DNA from: Microbacterium hydrocarbonoxydans
GTDB taxonomy: Bacteria; Actinomycetota; Actinomycetes; Actinomycetales; Microbacteriaceae
Assembly: GCF_011752045.1 (NCBI RefSeq)
Contig: NZ_JAAKXW010000001.1
Span: 682,001 to 746,000, forward strand
Reading direction: 5' to 3'
Length of the DNA: 64,000 nt
A model generated the notes under the pieces. That model was not told the origin of the DNA, made no database searches, and saw nothing but the letters and a program-made list of their open reading frames with translations. This document shows, piece after piece, positions 38,164-46,743 of the stretch. Made by a program: the position numbers and the translations under genes. Each line of letters starts with the position of its first letter. Positions within the stretch are counted from its first letter, which is position 1.

Positions 38164-38182
38164 GAAGGTAAGGCTCGCCTAT
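38164..38182 (-). promoter_or_regulatory. DtxR/IdeR-type iron box before fbpA
   Basis: GAAGGTAAGGCTCGCCTAT matches the DtxR/IdeR consensus at 13 of 19 positions (AGGTAAGGCT and CCTA are the good parts). It begins 15 nt upstream of the fbpA start codon, and the -10-like TAGCAT (38182-38187, minus strand) touches it. It shares the TnAGGCTCnCCT core with the box at 31917. Confidence 0.72.
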
Positions 38183-38300
38183 GCTATCCGAGTCGCCGGG
38201 TGCTCCGCTCGGCCCGTGACTGCCGGTGACCGGCGCGCGGGTCTCGAGGGCGGGAGTCGGCTTGTAGGGTGGTCGGACCCGCCGAGTCCGAGGAGGCCCC

Positions 38301-39500
38301 GTGTCCATGTCCCCGAGCACCTCGATCGTCGCCCTCCCCGGCCGCTCCGCCCGCGCCGGTTCCGCGAAGACGTCGCCGGTGCGGGAGCTGCTCGCGCTCA
38401 CCGAGCGTCCCGAGGTGATCTCCTTCGCGGGCGGCCTCCCGGCGCCGGAGCTGTTCGATCTCGACGGCATCCGCGCGGCCTACGACGAGGTCCTGCGCAC
38501 GCCCGCCGTGCTCCAGTACTCGACCTCGGAGGGGAACCACGCCCTTCGGGAGGAGGTCGCGCGGCAGTACACGGCCGATGGACTGCCGACCGCCGCCTCC
38601 GACCTCATCGTCACGACCGGTTCGCAGCAGGGACTCGGGCTGCTCTCCACGGCGCTCCTCGACCCCGGCGACGCGATCCTCGTCGAGGAGCCGTGCTATC
38701 TCGCCGCGCTGCAGACGTTCGCGCTCGCCGGCGCCCGGGTCATCGGGGTGCCCTACACCGGTGACGAGCTCGACCTCGACGCTCTGGAGCGGCTCGCCGC
38801 CGAGCACGGCCCGAGGTTCTTCTACACGGTGCCGACCTTCCAGAACCCGACCGGACGGACCCACGACCTGGCGGCACGGGAGCGCATCGCGGACGCCGCC
38901 CAGCGCCACGGGTTCCGGATCGTCGAGGACGAGCCCTACCGGCAGTTGCGCTACTCGGGAGCGCCGCTCCCCTCGCTCGCGACGCTCGCCCCCGATCACG
39001 TGCTGAGCCTGGGCAGCTTCTCGAAGGTGATCGCTCCCGGCCTCCGCATCGGATGGGTGCGCACGACCGCCGACATCCGGCCGACCGTGACGATCGCCAA
39101 GCAGGCCGCGGATCTGCACACCTCGACCATCGACCAGGCGGCGGCCGCCCAATACCTGACGTCCGGACGTGCGTCCCATGCCCTCGACCGGATCCGCGGC
39201 GCCTACGCGGCGCGCCGGGACGCGATGCTGGACGCCCTTCCCCAGGCCCTGCCTGCGGGCAGCGAATGGAACCGGCCGGACGGGGGGATGTTCGTGTGGG
39301 CGAGACTCCCGGAGGGGATGGACGCCACCGCCGCGCTCGCGACCGCGCTCTCGCATGACGTGGCGTTCGTCCCCGGTTCCCCCTTCTTCGCCGGGCCGGC
39401 CGACGTGAGGGCTCTGCGACTTTCGTTCACGACCTACTCCCCCGAGCGCATCCGCATCGGTCTCTCAAGGCTCGGCGCGGCATTCTCCTCGGCCGGGTAG
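38301..39500 (+). CDS. PLP-dependent aminotransferase (2-aminoadipate/LysN-like)
   Basis: Fold-type I class I/II aminotransferase of 399 residues, of the group related to MocR catalytic domains but without the helix-turn-helix. ISFAGGLPAPELFD (40-53) is typical. N182 (QNPTG), D210 and Y213 (EDEPYR) contact PLP, and K242 in LGSFSKVIAPGLRIGW forms the Schiff base. AGGAGG lies four bases before the GTG at 38301 and ten before an ATG at 38307, so either may start. It is divergent from fbpA. Possible substrates are 2-aminoadipate, aromatic or branched amino acids. Confidence 0.88.
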   Translation: MSMSPSTSIVALPGRSARAGSAKTSPVRELLALTERPEVISFAGGLPAPELFDLDGIRAAYDEVLRTPAVLQYSTSEGNHALREEVARQYTADGLPTAASDLIVTTGSQQGLGLLSTALLDPGDAILVEEPCYLAALQTFALAGARVIGVPYTGDELDLDALERLAAEHGPRFFYTVPTFQNPTGRTHDLAARERIADAAQRHGFRIVEDEPYRQLRYSGAPLPSLATLAPDHVLSLGSFSKVIAPGLRIGWVRTTADIRPTVTIAKQAADLHTSTIDQAAAAQYLTSGRASHALDRIRGAYAARRDAMLDALPQALPAGSEWNRPDGGMFVWARLPEGMDATAALATALSHDVAFVPGSPFFAGPADVRALRLSFTTYSPERIRIGLSRLGAAFSSAG

Positions 39501-39510
39501 CGTAAGGGGC

Positions 39511-39789
39511 ATGCGCTACCTCTTCGGGACCGGACTCATCGGAGCGATCACCGCCGGAGCCACGCTGCTGCGCGGCTCTCGCGAGGCGCCGATCACCTGG
39601 CGTGCCGTGCTCGCCTGGCTGAGCTGGGGCATCACCCTCGCCCTGGCCATCGGCACGGCGGTCGACGCCCGGCGCGCCGAGCGCGGCCTGCCGGTGGCCG
39701 CCGACTCCCCTGTCGCCGCCAAGCTCGCCAAAGAGCGTGCGAAGGCGGAGAAGAGCAGGAAGAAGAAGGTCCACGACATCGCGCGCTGA
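39511..39789 (+). CDS. Small two-TM membrane protein, unknown function
   Basis: Protein of 92 residues that starts at the ATG at 39511, ten bases after the aminotransferase stop. Hydrophobic segments lie at about 4-20 and 30-50. A lysine/arginine-rich tail follows (KLAKERAKAEKSRKKKVHDIAR) that should stay in the cytoplasm. I do not recognise the family. The close spacing suggests co-transcription with the aminotransferase. Confidence 0.7.
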   Translation: MRYLFGTGLIGAITAGATLLRGSREAPITWRAVLAWLSWGITLALAIGTAVDARRAERGLPVAADSPVAAKLAKERAKAEKSRKKKVHDIAR

Positions 39790-39822
39790 GCCGCGCCGAC
39801 GTGCCCTGATTCGCACTGCGCG

Positions 39823-39884
39823 ACGCCCCACCTGACCGGCGCCGCTCCGATGGGGCGTGGACGTCAGATGGGGCGTGGGCGTCA
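39823..39884. repeat. Inverted and tandem repeats between convergent genes
   Basis: ACGCCCCA (39823-39830) pairs with TGGGGCGT (39851-39858). The 18-bp unit GATGGGGCGTGGACGTCA (39849-39866) is repeated immediately at 39867-39884 with one change (A to G). It lies between the small membrane gene and the thiolase gene, so it may act as a two-way terminator as well as being a repeat. Confidence 0.6.
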
Positions 39885-39889
39885 GAACG

Positions 39890-41074
39890 TCAGCGGGTGA
39901 GGATCAGCGCTTCTCCCTGACCGCCGCCGCCGCAGAGTCCGACGGCCGCGGTCCCGCCGCCGCGACGGGCGAGCTCGTGTGCGACGTGCACGACGAGCCT
40001 GTTGCCGGAGGCCCCGATCGGATGACCGATCGCGATGCCGCCGCCGTGGATGTTCACGATCCCGCTATCGAGCCCGAGCTCCCGCTGCGATCGTGCCACC
40101 ACGGCGCCGAAGGCCTCGTTGATCTCGACGAGGTCGAGGTCGGCGGGCGCGATGCCCTGCTTCTCGCAGGCCTTCTCGATCGCGCGTGCCGGCTGCGCCT
40201 GCAGCGAGTTGTCGGGGCCGGCGGTCTGTCCGCTCGCACCGACCGTGACGAGCACCGGCCAGCCCTTCGCCTCGGCATTCGCCCGGGTCGTGACGACGAC
40301 GGCGGAGGCGCCGTCCGAGATCTGCGAGGAGTTGCCGGCCGTGATCGAGCCGCCCTCGGCGAAGGCGGCACGCAGGCCGGCGAGCGACTCGACGGTGGTG
40401 TCGGGGCGCACGCCCTCGTCCTTCGTGACCAGCATGGGCTCGCCGCGGCGCTGAGGGACGGACACGGTGACGATCTCCGCGTCGAACACGCCGGACTCCT
40501 GCGCCGCGGCCGCGCGCTGATGCGACAGGGCCGCCACGGCATCCTGGTCCTCCCGGGTGAGCTCGTACCGGGCGTTGTGGCGCTCGGTCGACGCGCCCAT
40601 GCTCTCCCGGTCGTAGGCGTCGGTGAGCCCGTCGTAGGCCATGTGGTCGAGCACCTCGACGGAACCGTAGGTCCAGCCGTCGCGCGAGCCCATGAGCAGG
40701 TGCGGAGCACGGGTCATCGACTCCATCCCGGCGGCGACGACGACCTCGGCGTCGCCGGTGCGGATCATCCGGGCGGCGTCGATGATCGCCGTGAGACCGG
40801 AGAGGCAGACCTTGTTCACGGAGTGAGCGGGGACATCCCATCCGATGCCTGCGCCGATCGCCGCCTGGCGGGCCGCGTTCTGCCCTGAGCCCGCGGCGAG
40901 GACCTGCCCGACGATGACCGCATCGATCTCGGCGGGGTCGATCGCGGCCTGCTCGAGCGCGCCGCGAATGGCGAAGGATCCCAGCTGCGGCGCGGTGAAC
41001 GACGCGAGCTGGCCCTTCAGCCGCCCCTGCGGAGTGCGGGCGGCGGCGACGATGACGATGTCGGTGGCGGTCAT
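39890..41074 (-). CDS. Acetyl-CoA C-acetyltransferase (thiolase)
   Basis: Thiolase of 394 residues that interconverts acetoacetyl-CoA and acetyl-CoA, or cleaves a longer 3-oxoacyl-CoA. The nucleophile Cys is in NKVCLSGLTAI. His is in GGGIAIGHPIGASG, and the second Cys is in GLCGGGGQGEALIL. Start ATG at 41074. It lies 14 bases downstream of the CoA-transferase B gene, so together they convert acetoacetate to acetyl-CoA. A beta-ketoadipate thiolase is a less likely alternative, because no other pca genes are near. Confidence 0.93.
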   Translation of the reverse strand: MTATDIVIVAAARTPQGRLKGQLASFTAPQLGSFAIRGALEQAAIDPAEIDAVIVGQVLAAGSGQNAARQAAIGAGIGWDVPAHSVNKVCLSGLTAIIDAARMIRTGDAEVVVAAGMESMTRAPHLLMGSRDGWTYGSVEVLDHMAYDGLTDAYDRESMGASTERHNARYELTREDQDAVAALSHQRAAAAQESGVFDAEIVTVSVPQRRGEPMLVTKDEGVRPDTTVESLAGLRAAFAEGGSITAGNSSQISDGASAVVVTTRANAEAKGWPVLVTVGASGQTAGPDNSLQAQPARAIEKACEKQGIAPADLDLVEINEAFGAVVARSQRELGLDSGIVNIHGGGIAIGHPIGASGNRLVVHVAHELARRGGGTAAVGLCGGGGQGEALILTR

Positions 41075-41088
41075 GATCCTTCTGTCCT

Positions 41089-41736
41089 TCAGTTCTTGAG
41101 CTCGTCGGCGACGACGAGAGGCGGCTCTGTGGCGGCGACGACCTCGTCGACGCTCACCCCCGGGGCGGTCTCGATGAGCACGAGCCCCTCATCGGTGACG
41201 TCGATGACCGCGAGGTCGGTGATGATGCGATCCACGACGCCTCGCCCCGTGAGCGGCAGCGAGCAGTCGTGGACGATCTTCGCGGAGCCGTCCTTCGCGA
41301 CGTGCTCCATGAGCACGATCACCCGGCCGGCCCCGTGCACGAGGTCCATGGCGCCGCCCGGGCCCTTCACCATCTTGCCCGGGATCATCCAGTTCGCCAG
41401 GTCACCGGTCGCGGACACCTGCATCGCGCCGAGGATCGCCGCGTCGATCTTGCCGCCGCGGATCATCCCGAAGCTCGTCGCCGAGTCGAAGAACGCCGCT
41501 CCCGGGAGAGTGGTCACCGTCTCCTTGCCCGCGTTGATGAGATCGGGGTCGACGGCGTCCTCCCGAGGGTAGGGCCCGACGCCGAGGATGCCGTTCTCGG
41601 ACTGCAGCACGACCGTGACGCCCGCAGGAACGTGGTTCGGCACGAGCGTCGGCAGGCCGATGCCGAGGTTCACGTAGGCGCCGTCCTGCAGTTCGGCGGC
41701 GGCGCGGGCGGCCATCTCGTCTCGGGTGAGGGGCAT
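41089..41736 (-). CDS. scoB: 3-oxoacid CoA-transferase subunit B
   Basis: Beta subunit of 215 residues of a succinyl-CoA:3-ketoacid or acetyl-CoA:acetoacetate CoA-transferase. [16 protein letters not shown] is near the N-terminus, and the catalytic glutamate is in [31 protein letters not shown] is typical. The ATG at 41736 is one base before the stop of the A subunit gene, so the two are coupled. Succinyl versus acetyl donor cannot be decided. Confidence 0.92.
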   Translation of the reverse strand: MPLTRDEMAARAAAELQDGAYVNLGIGLPTLVPNHVPAGVTVVLQSENGILGVGPYPREDAVDPDLINAGKETVTTLPGAAFFDSATSFGMIRGGKIDAAILGAMQVSATGDLANWMIPGKMVKGPGGAMDLVHGAGRVIVLMEHVAKDGSAKIVHDCSLPLTGRGVVDRIITDLAVIDVTDEGLVLIETAPGVSVDEVVAATEPPLVVADELKN

Positions 41737-41737
41737 T

Positions 41738-42511
41738 TCAGGCTCCTTCCGCAGCGACGGTGCGTCGCTCGATGCGCTTGGGGATGTCGGTGCCGACCTC
41801 GACGATGCGGTGCACGTAGACGCCGGGGAGGTGGATGCGGTCGGGGTCGAGCTCACCCGGCTCGACGAGCCGCTCGACCTGGGCGATGCACACCCGGCCC
41901 GCCATCGCCGCGAGCGGGTTGAAGTTGCGCGCGGCCTTGTTGAAGATCAGGTTGCCGTGCCGGTCGCCGGCTGCCGCGTGCACGAGCGCGAAGTCGGTGG
42001 TGATCGCCTCCTCGAGCACGAACTCCTTCGGCTCCCCGTTCACGTCGAAGGTGCGCACGTCCTTCACCGGCGAGGCGACGGCGACGCTCCCATCGGCGTT
42101 GTACCGGCGCGGCAGGCCGCCCTCCGCGACCTGCGTGCCGACACCGGTCTGCGTGTAGAACGCCGCGATGCCGGAGCCGCCGGCGCGGAGCTTCTCGGCG
42201 AGCGTCCCCTGCGGGGTGAGCTCCAGCTCCAGCTCCCCGGACAGGAACTGCCGCTCGAACTCCTTGTTCTCCCCGACGTAGGAGGAGGTCATCTTGCGGA
42301 TGCGCTGCGCCCCGAGGAGCACGCCGAGTCCCCAGTCGTCGACCCCGCAGTTGTTGCTGACGACGCTGAGATCCCTGGTGCCCTGAGCCAGGAGCGCCTC
42401 GATGAGCGCGATCGGGTTGCCGGAGAGACCGAATCCGCCGACCGCGAGGGAGGCTCCGTCTCCGATGTCCGCGACCGCCTCGGCGGCCGATGCCCATTGC
42501 TTGTCGATCAC
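41738..42511 (-). CDS. scoA: 3-oxoacid CoA-transferase subunit A
   Basis: Alpha subunit of 257 residues. The CoA-binding loop [17 protein letters not shown] is at about 25-41, and [12 protein letters not shown] and [13 protein letters not shown] are family segments. I chose the GTG at 42511 because AAGGAG lies six bases upstream and the protein then starts [12 protein letters not shown]; much longer readings enter the opposite-strand regulator. It is the first gene of the CoA-transferase and thiolase operon and is divergent from an IclR regulator. Confidence 0.92.
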   Translation of the reverse strand: MIDKQWASAAEAVADIGDGASLAVGGFGLSGNPIALIEALLAQGTRDLSVVSNNCGVDDWGLGVLLGAQRIRKMTSSYVGENKEFERQFLSGELELELTPQGTLAEKLRAGGSGIAAFYTQTGVGTQVAEGGLPRRYNADGSVAVASPVKDVRTFDVNGEPKEFVLEEAITTDFALVHAAAGDRHGNLIFNKAARNFNPLAAMAGRVCIAQVERLVEPGELDPDRIHLPGVYVHRIVEVGTDIPKRIERRTVAAEGA

Positions 42512-42579
42512 GGATGCTCCTTCGAAGACGTGTCCTGGTCCCAGCATCCGTCTTCCCGCGCCGGAGCGGAAGGCGGTTC

Positions 42580-42609
42580 TTGCGATGTGGGCGGATCGCC
42601 GAGTAGCGT
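42580..42609 (+). promoter_or_regulatory. Leaderless promoter of the IclR regulator
   Basis: TTGCGA (42580-42585), an 18-bp spacer and TAGCGT (42604-42609). The predicted start of transcription falls on or next to the ATG at 42617. No ribosome site is present before that ATG, which fits a leaderless message. The imperfect repeat CTTCC/GGAAG at 42552-42572 could be an operator for the divergent pair. Confidence 0.5.
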
Positions 42610-42616
42610 CCACATT

Positions 42617-43405
42617 ATGGAACGTCCTTCCCGGAGCGTGCCCGGCGCTCAGGCGATCGCTCGCGCCGCGCATCTGCTGCGACTCGTGACTGCGTCCGGA
42701 GCGGACGGCGCGGGCCTTCAGGAGCTCGCACGCGCGGCGGACCTCTCCCGCTCCACCGCCCATCGCCTGCTGACCGCCCTGCGCGCCGAGGGCCTCGTCG
42801 ACCGCGACGACGAGGGCGCGCGATGGATGCCGGGACCAGAGCTCTTCCTCATGGGCACAGTGGCCGCTGCGCGCTACGACGTGACCGCTCTCGCCCGCGA
42901 CATCGTGCGCTCGCTGGCGGTGAAGACCGAGGAGAGCGCGTTCTTCTCGGTGCGCCGCGCCGACGAGACGGTGTGCCTCCTGCGCGAGGAGGGATCGTTC
43001 CCGATCCGCTCGTTCGTGCTGAGCGAGGGCGTGCGGTTCCCGCTCGGCGTGGCCAGCGCAGGCCTCGCCATCCTCGCGTTCCTGCCTGACCACGATGTGG
43101 ATGCTTACCTGGAGCGGCATCCGGAGCTGGAGGGCGACTGGGGCCGCGCGCACGGCGAACGGCCTCTCCGCGCACGGCTGGCCGAGACGAAGGAGCGGGG
43201 CTATGCGATCAACCCCGGGTTGATCGTCGAGGGCAGCTGGGGCATCGGGGCCGCCGTGTTCGATCGAGCCGGACGACCGGAATGGGCCCTCAGCCTGACC
43301 GGTGTCGGCTTCCGCTTCGGCCCCGATCGGATCGCCGATCTCGGACGCACGCTGCTCGCGCACGCGCATCAGCTGTCGGCGCGGATCGCCAGCGCGCGAC
43401 GCTGA
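42617..43405 (+). CDS. IclR family transcriptional regulator
   Basis: Regulator of 262 residues. The winged helix covers about residues 10-75 (IARAAHLLRLV, LQELARAADLSRSTAHRLLTALRAEGLVDRD). The IclR effector domain follows, with FPLGVASAGLAILAFLP and ERGYAINPGLIVEGSWGIGAAVFD. The ATG at 42617 is chosen because upstream frame extension crosses scoA. It is divergent from the CoA-transferase operon by 105 nt and probably controls it in response to an acid or its CoA ester. Confidence 0.9.
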   Translation: MERPSRSVPGAQAIARAAHLLRLVTASGADGAGLQELARAADLSRSTAHRLLTALRAEGLVDRDDEGARWMPGPELFLMGTVAAARYDVTALARDIVRSLAVKTEESAFFSVRRADETVCLLREEGSFPIRSFVLSEGVRFPLGVASAGLAILAFLPDHDVDAYLERHPELEGDWGRAHGERPLRARLAETKERGYAINPGLIVEGSWGIGAAVFDRAGRPEWALSLTGVGFRFGPDRIADLGRTLLAHAHQLSARIASARR

Positions 43406-43419
43406 CCCGGCCACTTTAC

Positions 43420-43447
43420 ATATCATCGGGTATATACTTGATGGTAT
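43420..43447. promoter_or_regulatory. Operator over the MarR start codon
   Basis: ATATCATC (43420-43427) and GATGGTAT (43440-43447) form an inverted repeat with one mismatch, around GGGTATATACTT, which itself holds the palindrome GTATATAC (43430-43437). A -10-like TATACT (43433-43438) would start transcription at the ATG (43446). Binding here by the MarR protein would give autoregulation. Confidence 0.6.
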
Positions 43448-43880
43448 GAATCGCGTGGATGTCATCCCTTCACTCGTCCTCTCGGGGTATGCGCTCGCCC
43501 GCATCGCCGCGCAGGACGCCGGCAATGACGCGCCCGCGGCGCAGTGGCGCGTGCTGAGCCTGCTCGACACGGCAGGGCCGAAACGCGTGGGCGAGCTCGC
43601 GGCGGCGGCCCGCACCACGCAGCCCGGCATGACGCGGCTCATCGGCGGCCTCGAGCACGACGGCCTGGTCCTGCGCTCCCCCGACCCCGCCGACTCCCGA
43701 GCCACCGTGGTCGGCATCACGGCCAGGGGCACAGCCGCGCTGAACGCCTGGCGGACGGAGTTCCGCGACACGCTCGCGCCTCGCTTCGCCGACCTGGGCG
43801 AAGACGACTGGGCCGTCCTCACCCGCGCGGCAGAGATCCTCGCCGCCCACAGCACAGAATCGACAGGAGCAGCACGTTGA
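43446..43880 (+). CDS. MarR family transcriptional regulator
   Basis: Regulator of 144 residues with the MarR winged helix: AAQWRVLSLLDTAGPKRVGELAAAARTTQPGMTRLIGGLEHDGLV, followed by the wing SPDPADSRATVVGIT. The ATG at 43446 has no ribosome site and lies about seven bases after a -10-like sequence, so the message is probably leaderless. It is translationally coupled to the MFS gene that follows. The inducer is unknown. Confidence 0.9.
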   Translation: MNRVDVIPSLVLSGYALARIAAQDAGNDAPAAQWRVLSLLDTAGPKRVGELAAAARTTQPGMTRLIGGLEHDGLVLRSPDPADSRATVVGITARGTAALNAWRTEFRDTLAPRFADLGEDDWAVLTRAAEILAAHSTESTGAAR

Positions 43881-45103
43881 GCACCCCGGCATCATCCGTA
43901 TGGAAGCAGCCGGCGCAGGTCTGGGCCGTCGCCTTCGCCTGCGTCGTCGCGTTCATGGGCATCGGCCTCGTCGACCCGATCCTCCCTGCGATCGCCGAAT
44001 CGCTCGAGGCGACCCCGGTCGAGACCGAGCTGCTGTTCACCAGCTATCTCGCCGTGACCGGCCTCGCGATGCTGGTGACCAGCTGGATCTCCAGCCGGAT
44101 CGGCGCCAAGATGACGCTGCTGATCGGACTCGCCCTCATCGTCGCGTTCGCGCTGCTGTGCGCCCTCAGCGGCAGCGTCGACGCAGTGATCGGGTTCCGT
44201 GCCGGCTGGGGTCTCGGCAACGCCCTGTTCATCTCCACGGCTCTCGCGACGATCGTGGGCGCCGCGTCGGGCGGCAGCGGCGCGGCGATCGTCCTGTACG
44301 AGGCTGCGCTCGGCCTCGGCATCGCCATCGGGCCTCTTCTCGGCGGCATCCTCGGAGAGCAGAGCTGGCGCGCGCCGTTCTTCGGGGTGGTGGCGCTCAT
44401 GGCGATCGCCTTCATCGCGGTGCTCCTGCTGCTGCGCGGCCCTGGCGGGAAGCGCGAGCCGGTCGCCTTCTCGGCACCCTTCAAGGCCCTGCGGCAACCG
44501 GCGCTCGCGGTTCTGGCTGTCGCGGCCCTGTTCTACAACATCGGGTTCTTCATCCTCCTCGCCTTCTCTCCGTTCCCCCTGGGATTCGGGGCCATGGGCA
44601 TCGGCTTCACCTTCTTCGGCTGGGGCGTCGCGCTCGCGCTCACGAGCGTGTGGGTCGCGCCTGCGCTCATGCGCCGGATGCCGCGCACGACGATCATCCT
44701 CGTCGTGCTCCCCCTGCTCGCCCTCGACCTCATCGTCGCCGGGCTGCTGGTGGCCTCGGCGACCGCGCTGGTCGTCTGCATCGTCGTCGGCGGGCTGCTG
44801 CTCGGCGTCATGAACACGGTCCTCACCGAGGCCGTCATGGAGGCCACGGACCTCCCCCGATCCGTCGCCTCGTCGGCCTATTCCGCCGTGCGCTTCCTCG
44901 GCGGCGCCGTGGCCCCGCCGCTCGCTGCGGCCCTCTGGCACGGCTTCAACGCCACCGTGCCGTACCTCGTCGCCGCCGTCGCCGTGCTGCTCGCCGCCCT
45001 CACCGTGATGCTCGGACGCCGCACGCTGGCTCACATCGACGACCAGCCGGAGGACGCTCTCGCAGAGGATGCCGAGGCGATCCTGCTGGGCGACGCCGCC
45101 TGA
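43877..45103 (+). CDS. MFS exporter (ACDE-type DHA1)
   Basis: MFS permease of 408 residues with about twelve hydrophobic segments. FMGIGLVDPILPAIAESLEATPVETELLFTSYL is typical of the actinobacterial DHA1 group; the loop after TM2 reads WISSRIGAKMTLLIGL. The start is the TTG at 43877, which overlaps the MarR stop as TTGA, with AGGAG eight bases upstream. Co-expression with a MarR repressor suggests an efflux role. The hydrophilic tail ends AEDAEAILLGDAA. Confidence 0.9.
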   Translation: MSTPASSVWKQPAQVWAVAFACVVAFMGIGLVDPILPAIAESLEATPVETELLFTSYLAVTGLAMLVTSWISSRIGAKMTLLIGLALIVAFALLCALSGSVDAVIGFRAGWGLGNALFISTALATIVGAASGGSGAAIVLYEAALGLGIAIGPLLGGILGEQSWRAPFFGVVALMAIAFIAVLLLLRGPGGKREPVAFSAPFKALRQPALAVLAVAALFYNIGFFILLAFSPFPLGFGAMGIGFTFFGWGVALALTSVWVAPALMRRMPRTTIILVVLPLLALDLIVAGLLVASATALVVCIVVGGLLLGVMNTVLTEAVMEATDLPRSVASSAYSAVRFLGGAVAPPLAAALWHGFNATVPYLVAAVAVLLAALTVMLGRRTLAHIDDQPEDALAEDAEAILLGDAA

Positions 45104-45136
45104 GCCGACGCGGGCTGCGTTCGATACGGTGGGGCG

Positions 45137-45610
45137 GTGACCGCTCTTCCCGAACGCAGCCTGCTCGTCAAGCAGCATCTCGCCGAGGCCGGCATCGACA
45201 CCGAGATCCGCGTACTGCCCGATTCCGCGCGCACGGCCGTCGAGGCCGCCGCGGCGATCGGATGCCCTGTCGCCGCGATAGCGAACAGCCTCGTCTTCCT
45301 CGCTGACGGCGACCCGGTGCTCGTGATGACCAGCGGCGGCCACCGCGCCTCTCTCGACACCCTGGCGCGCAGCATCGGCGCCGCGGAGGTCGTCATGGCC
45401 CCGGCATCCGTGGTCCGCGAGGCGACAGGACAGGCGATCGGCGGCGTCGCCCCCGCCGGGCATCCCGCTCCCCTACGCACCTACATCGACGAGGCTCTCG
45501 AGGAGCACGAGGTGATCTGGGCGGCGGCCGGTCATCCGCACACGGTCATGCCGCTCACCTTCGCGGGCCTGCGGGCGCTCACCGACGGCGAGGTGATCTC
45601 GGTCACCTGA
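45137..45610 (+). CDS. YbaK/EbsC family aminoacyl-tRNA deacylase
   Basis: Protein of 157 residues with the YbaK/ProX editing fold, which hydrolyses mischarged aminoacyl-tRNA. CPVAAIANSLVFLADGDPVLVMTSGGHRAS, with the conserved lysine position replaced by Ser/Asn, and GQAIGGVAPAGHP are typical. The GTG at 45137 starts it. The amino-acid specificity cannot be told. Its end is ten bases from the convergent serine hydrolase, with no clear terminator between. Confidence 0.88.
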   Translation: MTALPERSLLVKQHLAEAGIDTEIRVLPDSARTAVEAAAAIGCPVAAIANSLVFLADGDPVLVMTSGGHRASLDTLARSIGAAEVVMAPASVVREATGQAIGGVAPAGHPAPLRTYIDEALEEHEVIWAAAGHPHTVMPLTFAGLRALTDGEVISVT

Positions 45611-45620
45611 GCGTTCGCAT

Positions 45621-46721
45621 TCAGCGCGTCACGTCCCCCAGCAGTCCCATGATCTCCGCCCCCATCTCGACCTGCGTGAGCACGATCCGGAACGAGCCGT
45701 CAGGGTCGATGTAGAAGTCAGTACCGAGCCCGCCCGACCATCCGTACCGCCCGGCGTGCGGCCCGTCCGTCTGCATCATCACGCCGAACCCCCAACCGGC
45801 GCCCTCCCAAAATCCGGGAAAGAAGCTCTCGGGTGTCTTGACGGCGGGCGGAACCTGGTCGGATCGCATCTGGGCGAGCAAATCCGGCGCGAGGAACTCC
45901 TCGTCCTCGTGTCGGCCGCCGGCCGCCAGCATCCGCGCGAACGCGGCGTAGTCCGATGCCGTGCTCACGAGTTCCGAGTGACTGACGTCGAACGGTGCCG
46001 GGGCGACGGAGAAGCCGCCGGCCGCGGGCTCGACCTCGACAAGGCCGCCGGTCACGTGGTGGCGATGGGCGGCAGGCAAGCGATGCGCCTTCAGAAGCGG
46101 CACGGTGTGCCCGCTGTCGACCATGCCGAGCGGATCGAACAGATCTGAGGCGAGATGCCCGGCGAGGTCGCCGCCGACCAGTCGCGAGAGCAGGATGCCG
46201 AGGATGCCGAAGGAGTGGTGATATCGCCAGCCCTCCCCCGGCTGGAAGGCGAGCGGCAGCTCGCCGAGCGCCGCCAGCCAGTCGTCTGCACCGAGCCTCA
46301 CCGGTTCTTGGCCGGCCTCCGTGCGGTTCGCAGCCATCGCCTCCTGCAGCGGGCCGGGTTCGGTCATCACCCCGTACCCGGACATGTTCGTCAGCAGATG
46401 GCGCACAGTGATGGGCGTCTCTGCCGGCACGGTGTCTTCGAGCGGGGATGTCGTCGTGCGGAGGACTCGACGATCCGCCAGCTCAGGCAGCCACGTCTGC
46501 ACCGGATCGTCGAGGTCGACTCGTCCGGCTTGGACGAGTCGAAGCGCGGCGACAGCGAGCACCGGCTTGGTCATGGACTGGATGCGTACGATCGCGTCCG
46601 CCCGGAGATCACCGGCCGTGACGATCTCGATGGCGCCGTCGGGCGCACCATCCACGCCGATGATGCCCGGCGCGGTTCCGCGGCTGACGTGAACCTCGAG
46701 GATCTCCTGCAGTGTGGCCAT
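45621..46721 (-). CDS. Serine hydrolase, class C beta-lactamase family
   Basis: Beta-lactamase/PBP4-type hydrolase of 366 residues. The SxxK motif is SMTK in IVRIQSMTKPVLAVAALRL (about 48-51). The Tyr motif is in NMSGYGVM, and the third element is in YGWSGGLGTDFYIDPDG. No signal peptide is visible, so it is probably an intracellular esterase or peptidase and not a secreted beta-lactamase. The region just upstream of its ATG holds a 73-nt hexamer microsatellite (46744-46816) that could affect expression. Confidence 0.9.
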   Translation of the reverse strand: MATLQEILEVHVSRGTAPGIIGVDGAPDGAIEIVTAGDLRADAIVRIQSMTKPVLAVAALRLVQAGRVDLDDPVQTWLPELADRRVLRTTTSPLEDTVPAETPITVRHLLTNMSGYGVMTEPGPLQEAMAANRTEAGQEPVRLGADDWLAALGELPLAFQPGEGWRYHHSFGILGILLSRLVGGDLAGHLASDLFDPLGMVDSGHTVPLLKAHRLPAAHRHHVTGGLVEVEPAAGGFSVAPAPFDVSHSELVSTASDYAAFARMLAAGGRHEDEEFLAPDLLAQMRSDQVPPAVKTPESFFPGFWEGAGWGFGVMMQTDGPHAGRYGWSGGLGTDFYIDPDGSFRIVLTQVEMGAEIMGLLGDVTR

Positions 46722-46743
46722 GGAGCACTCCGTCCCGTCAGGT

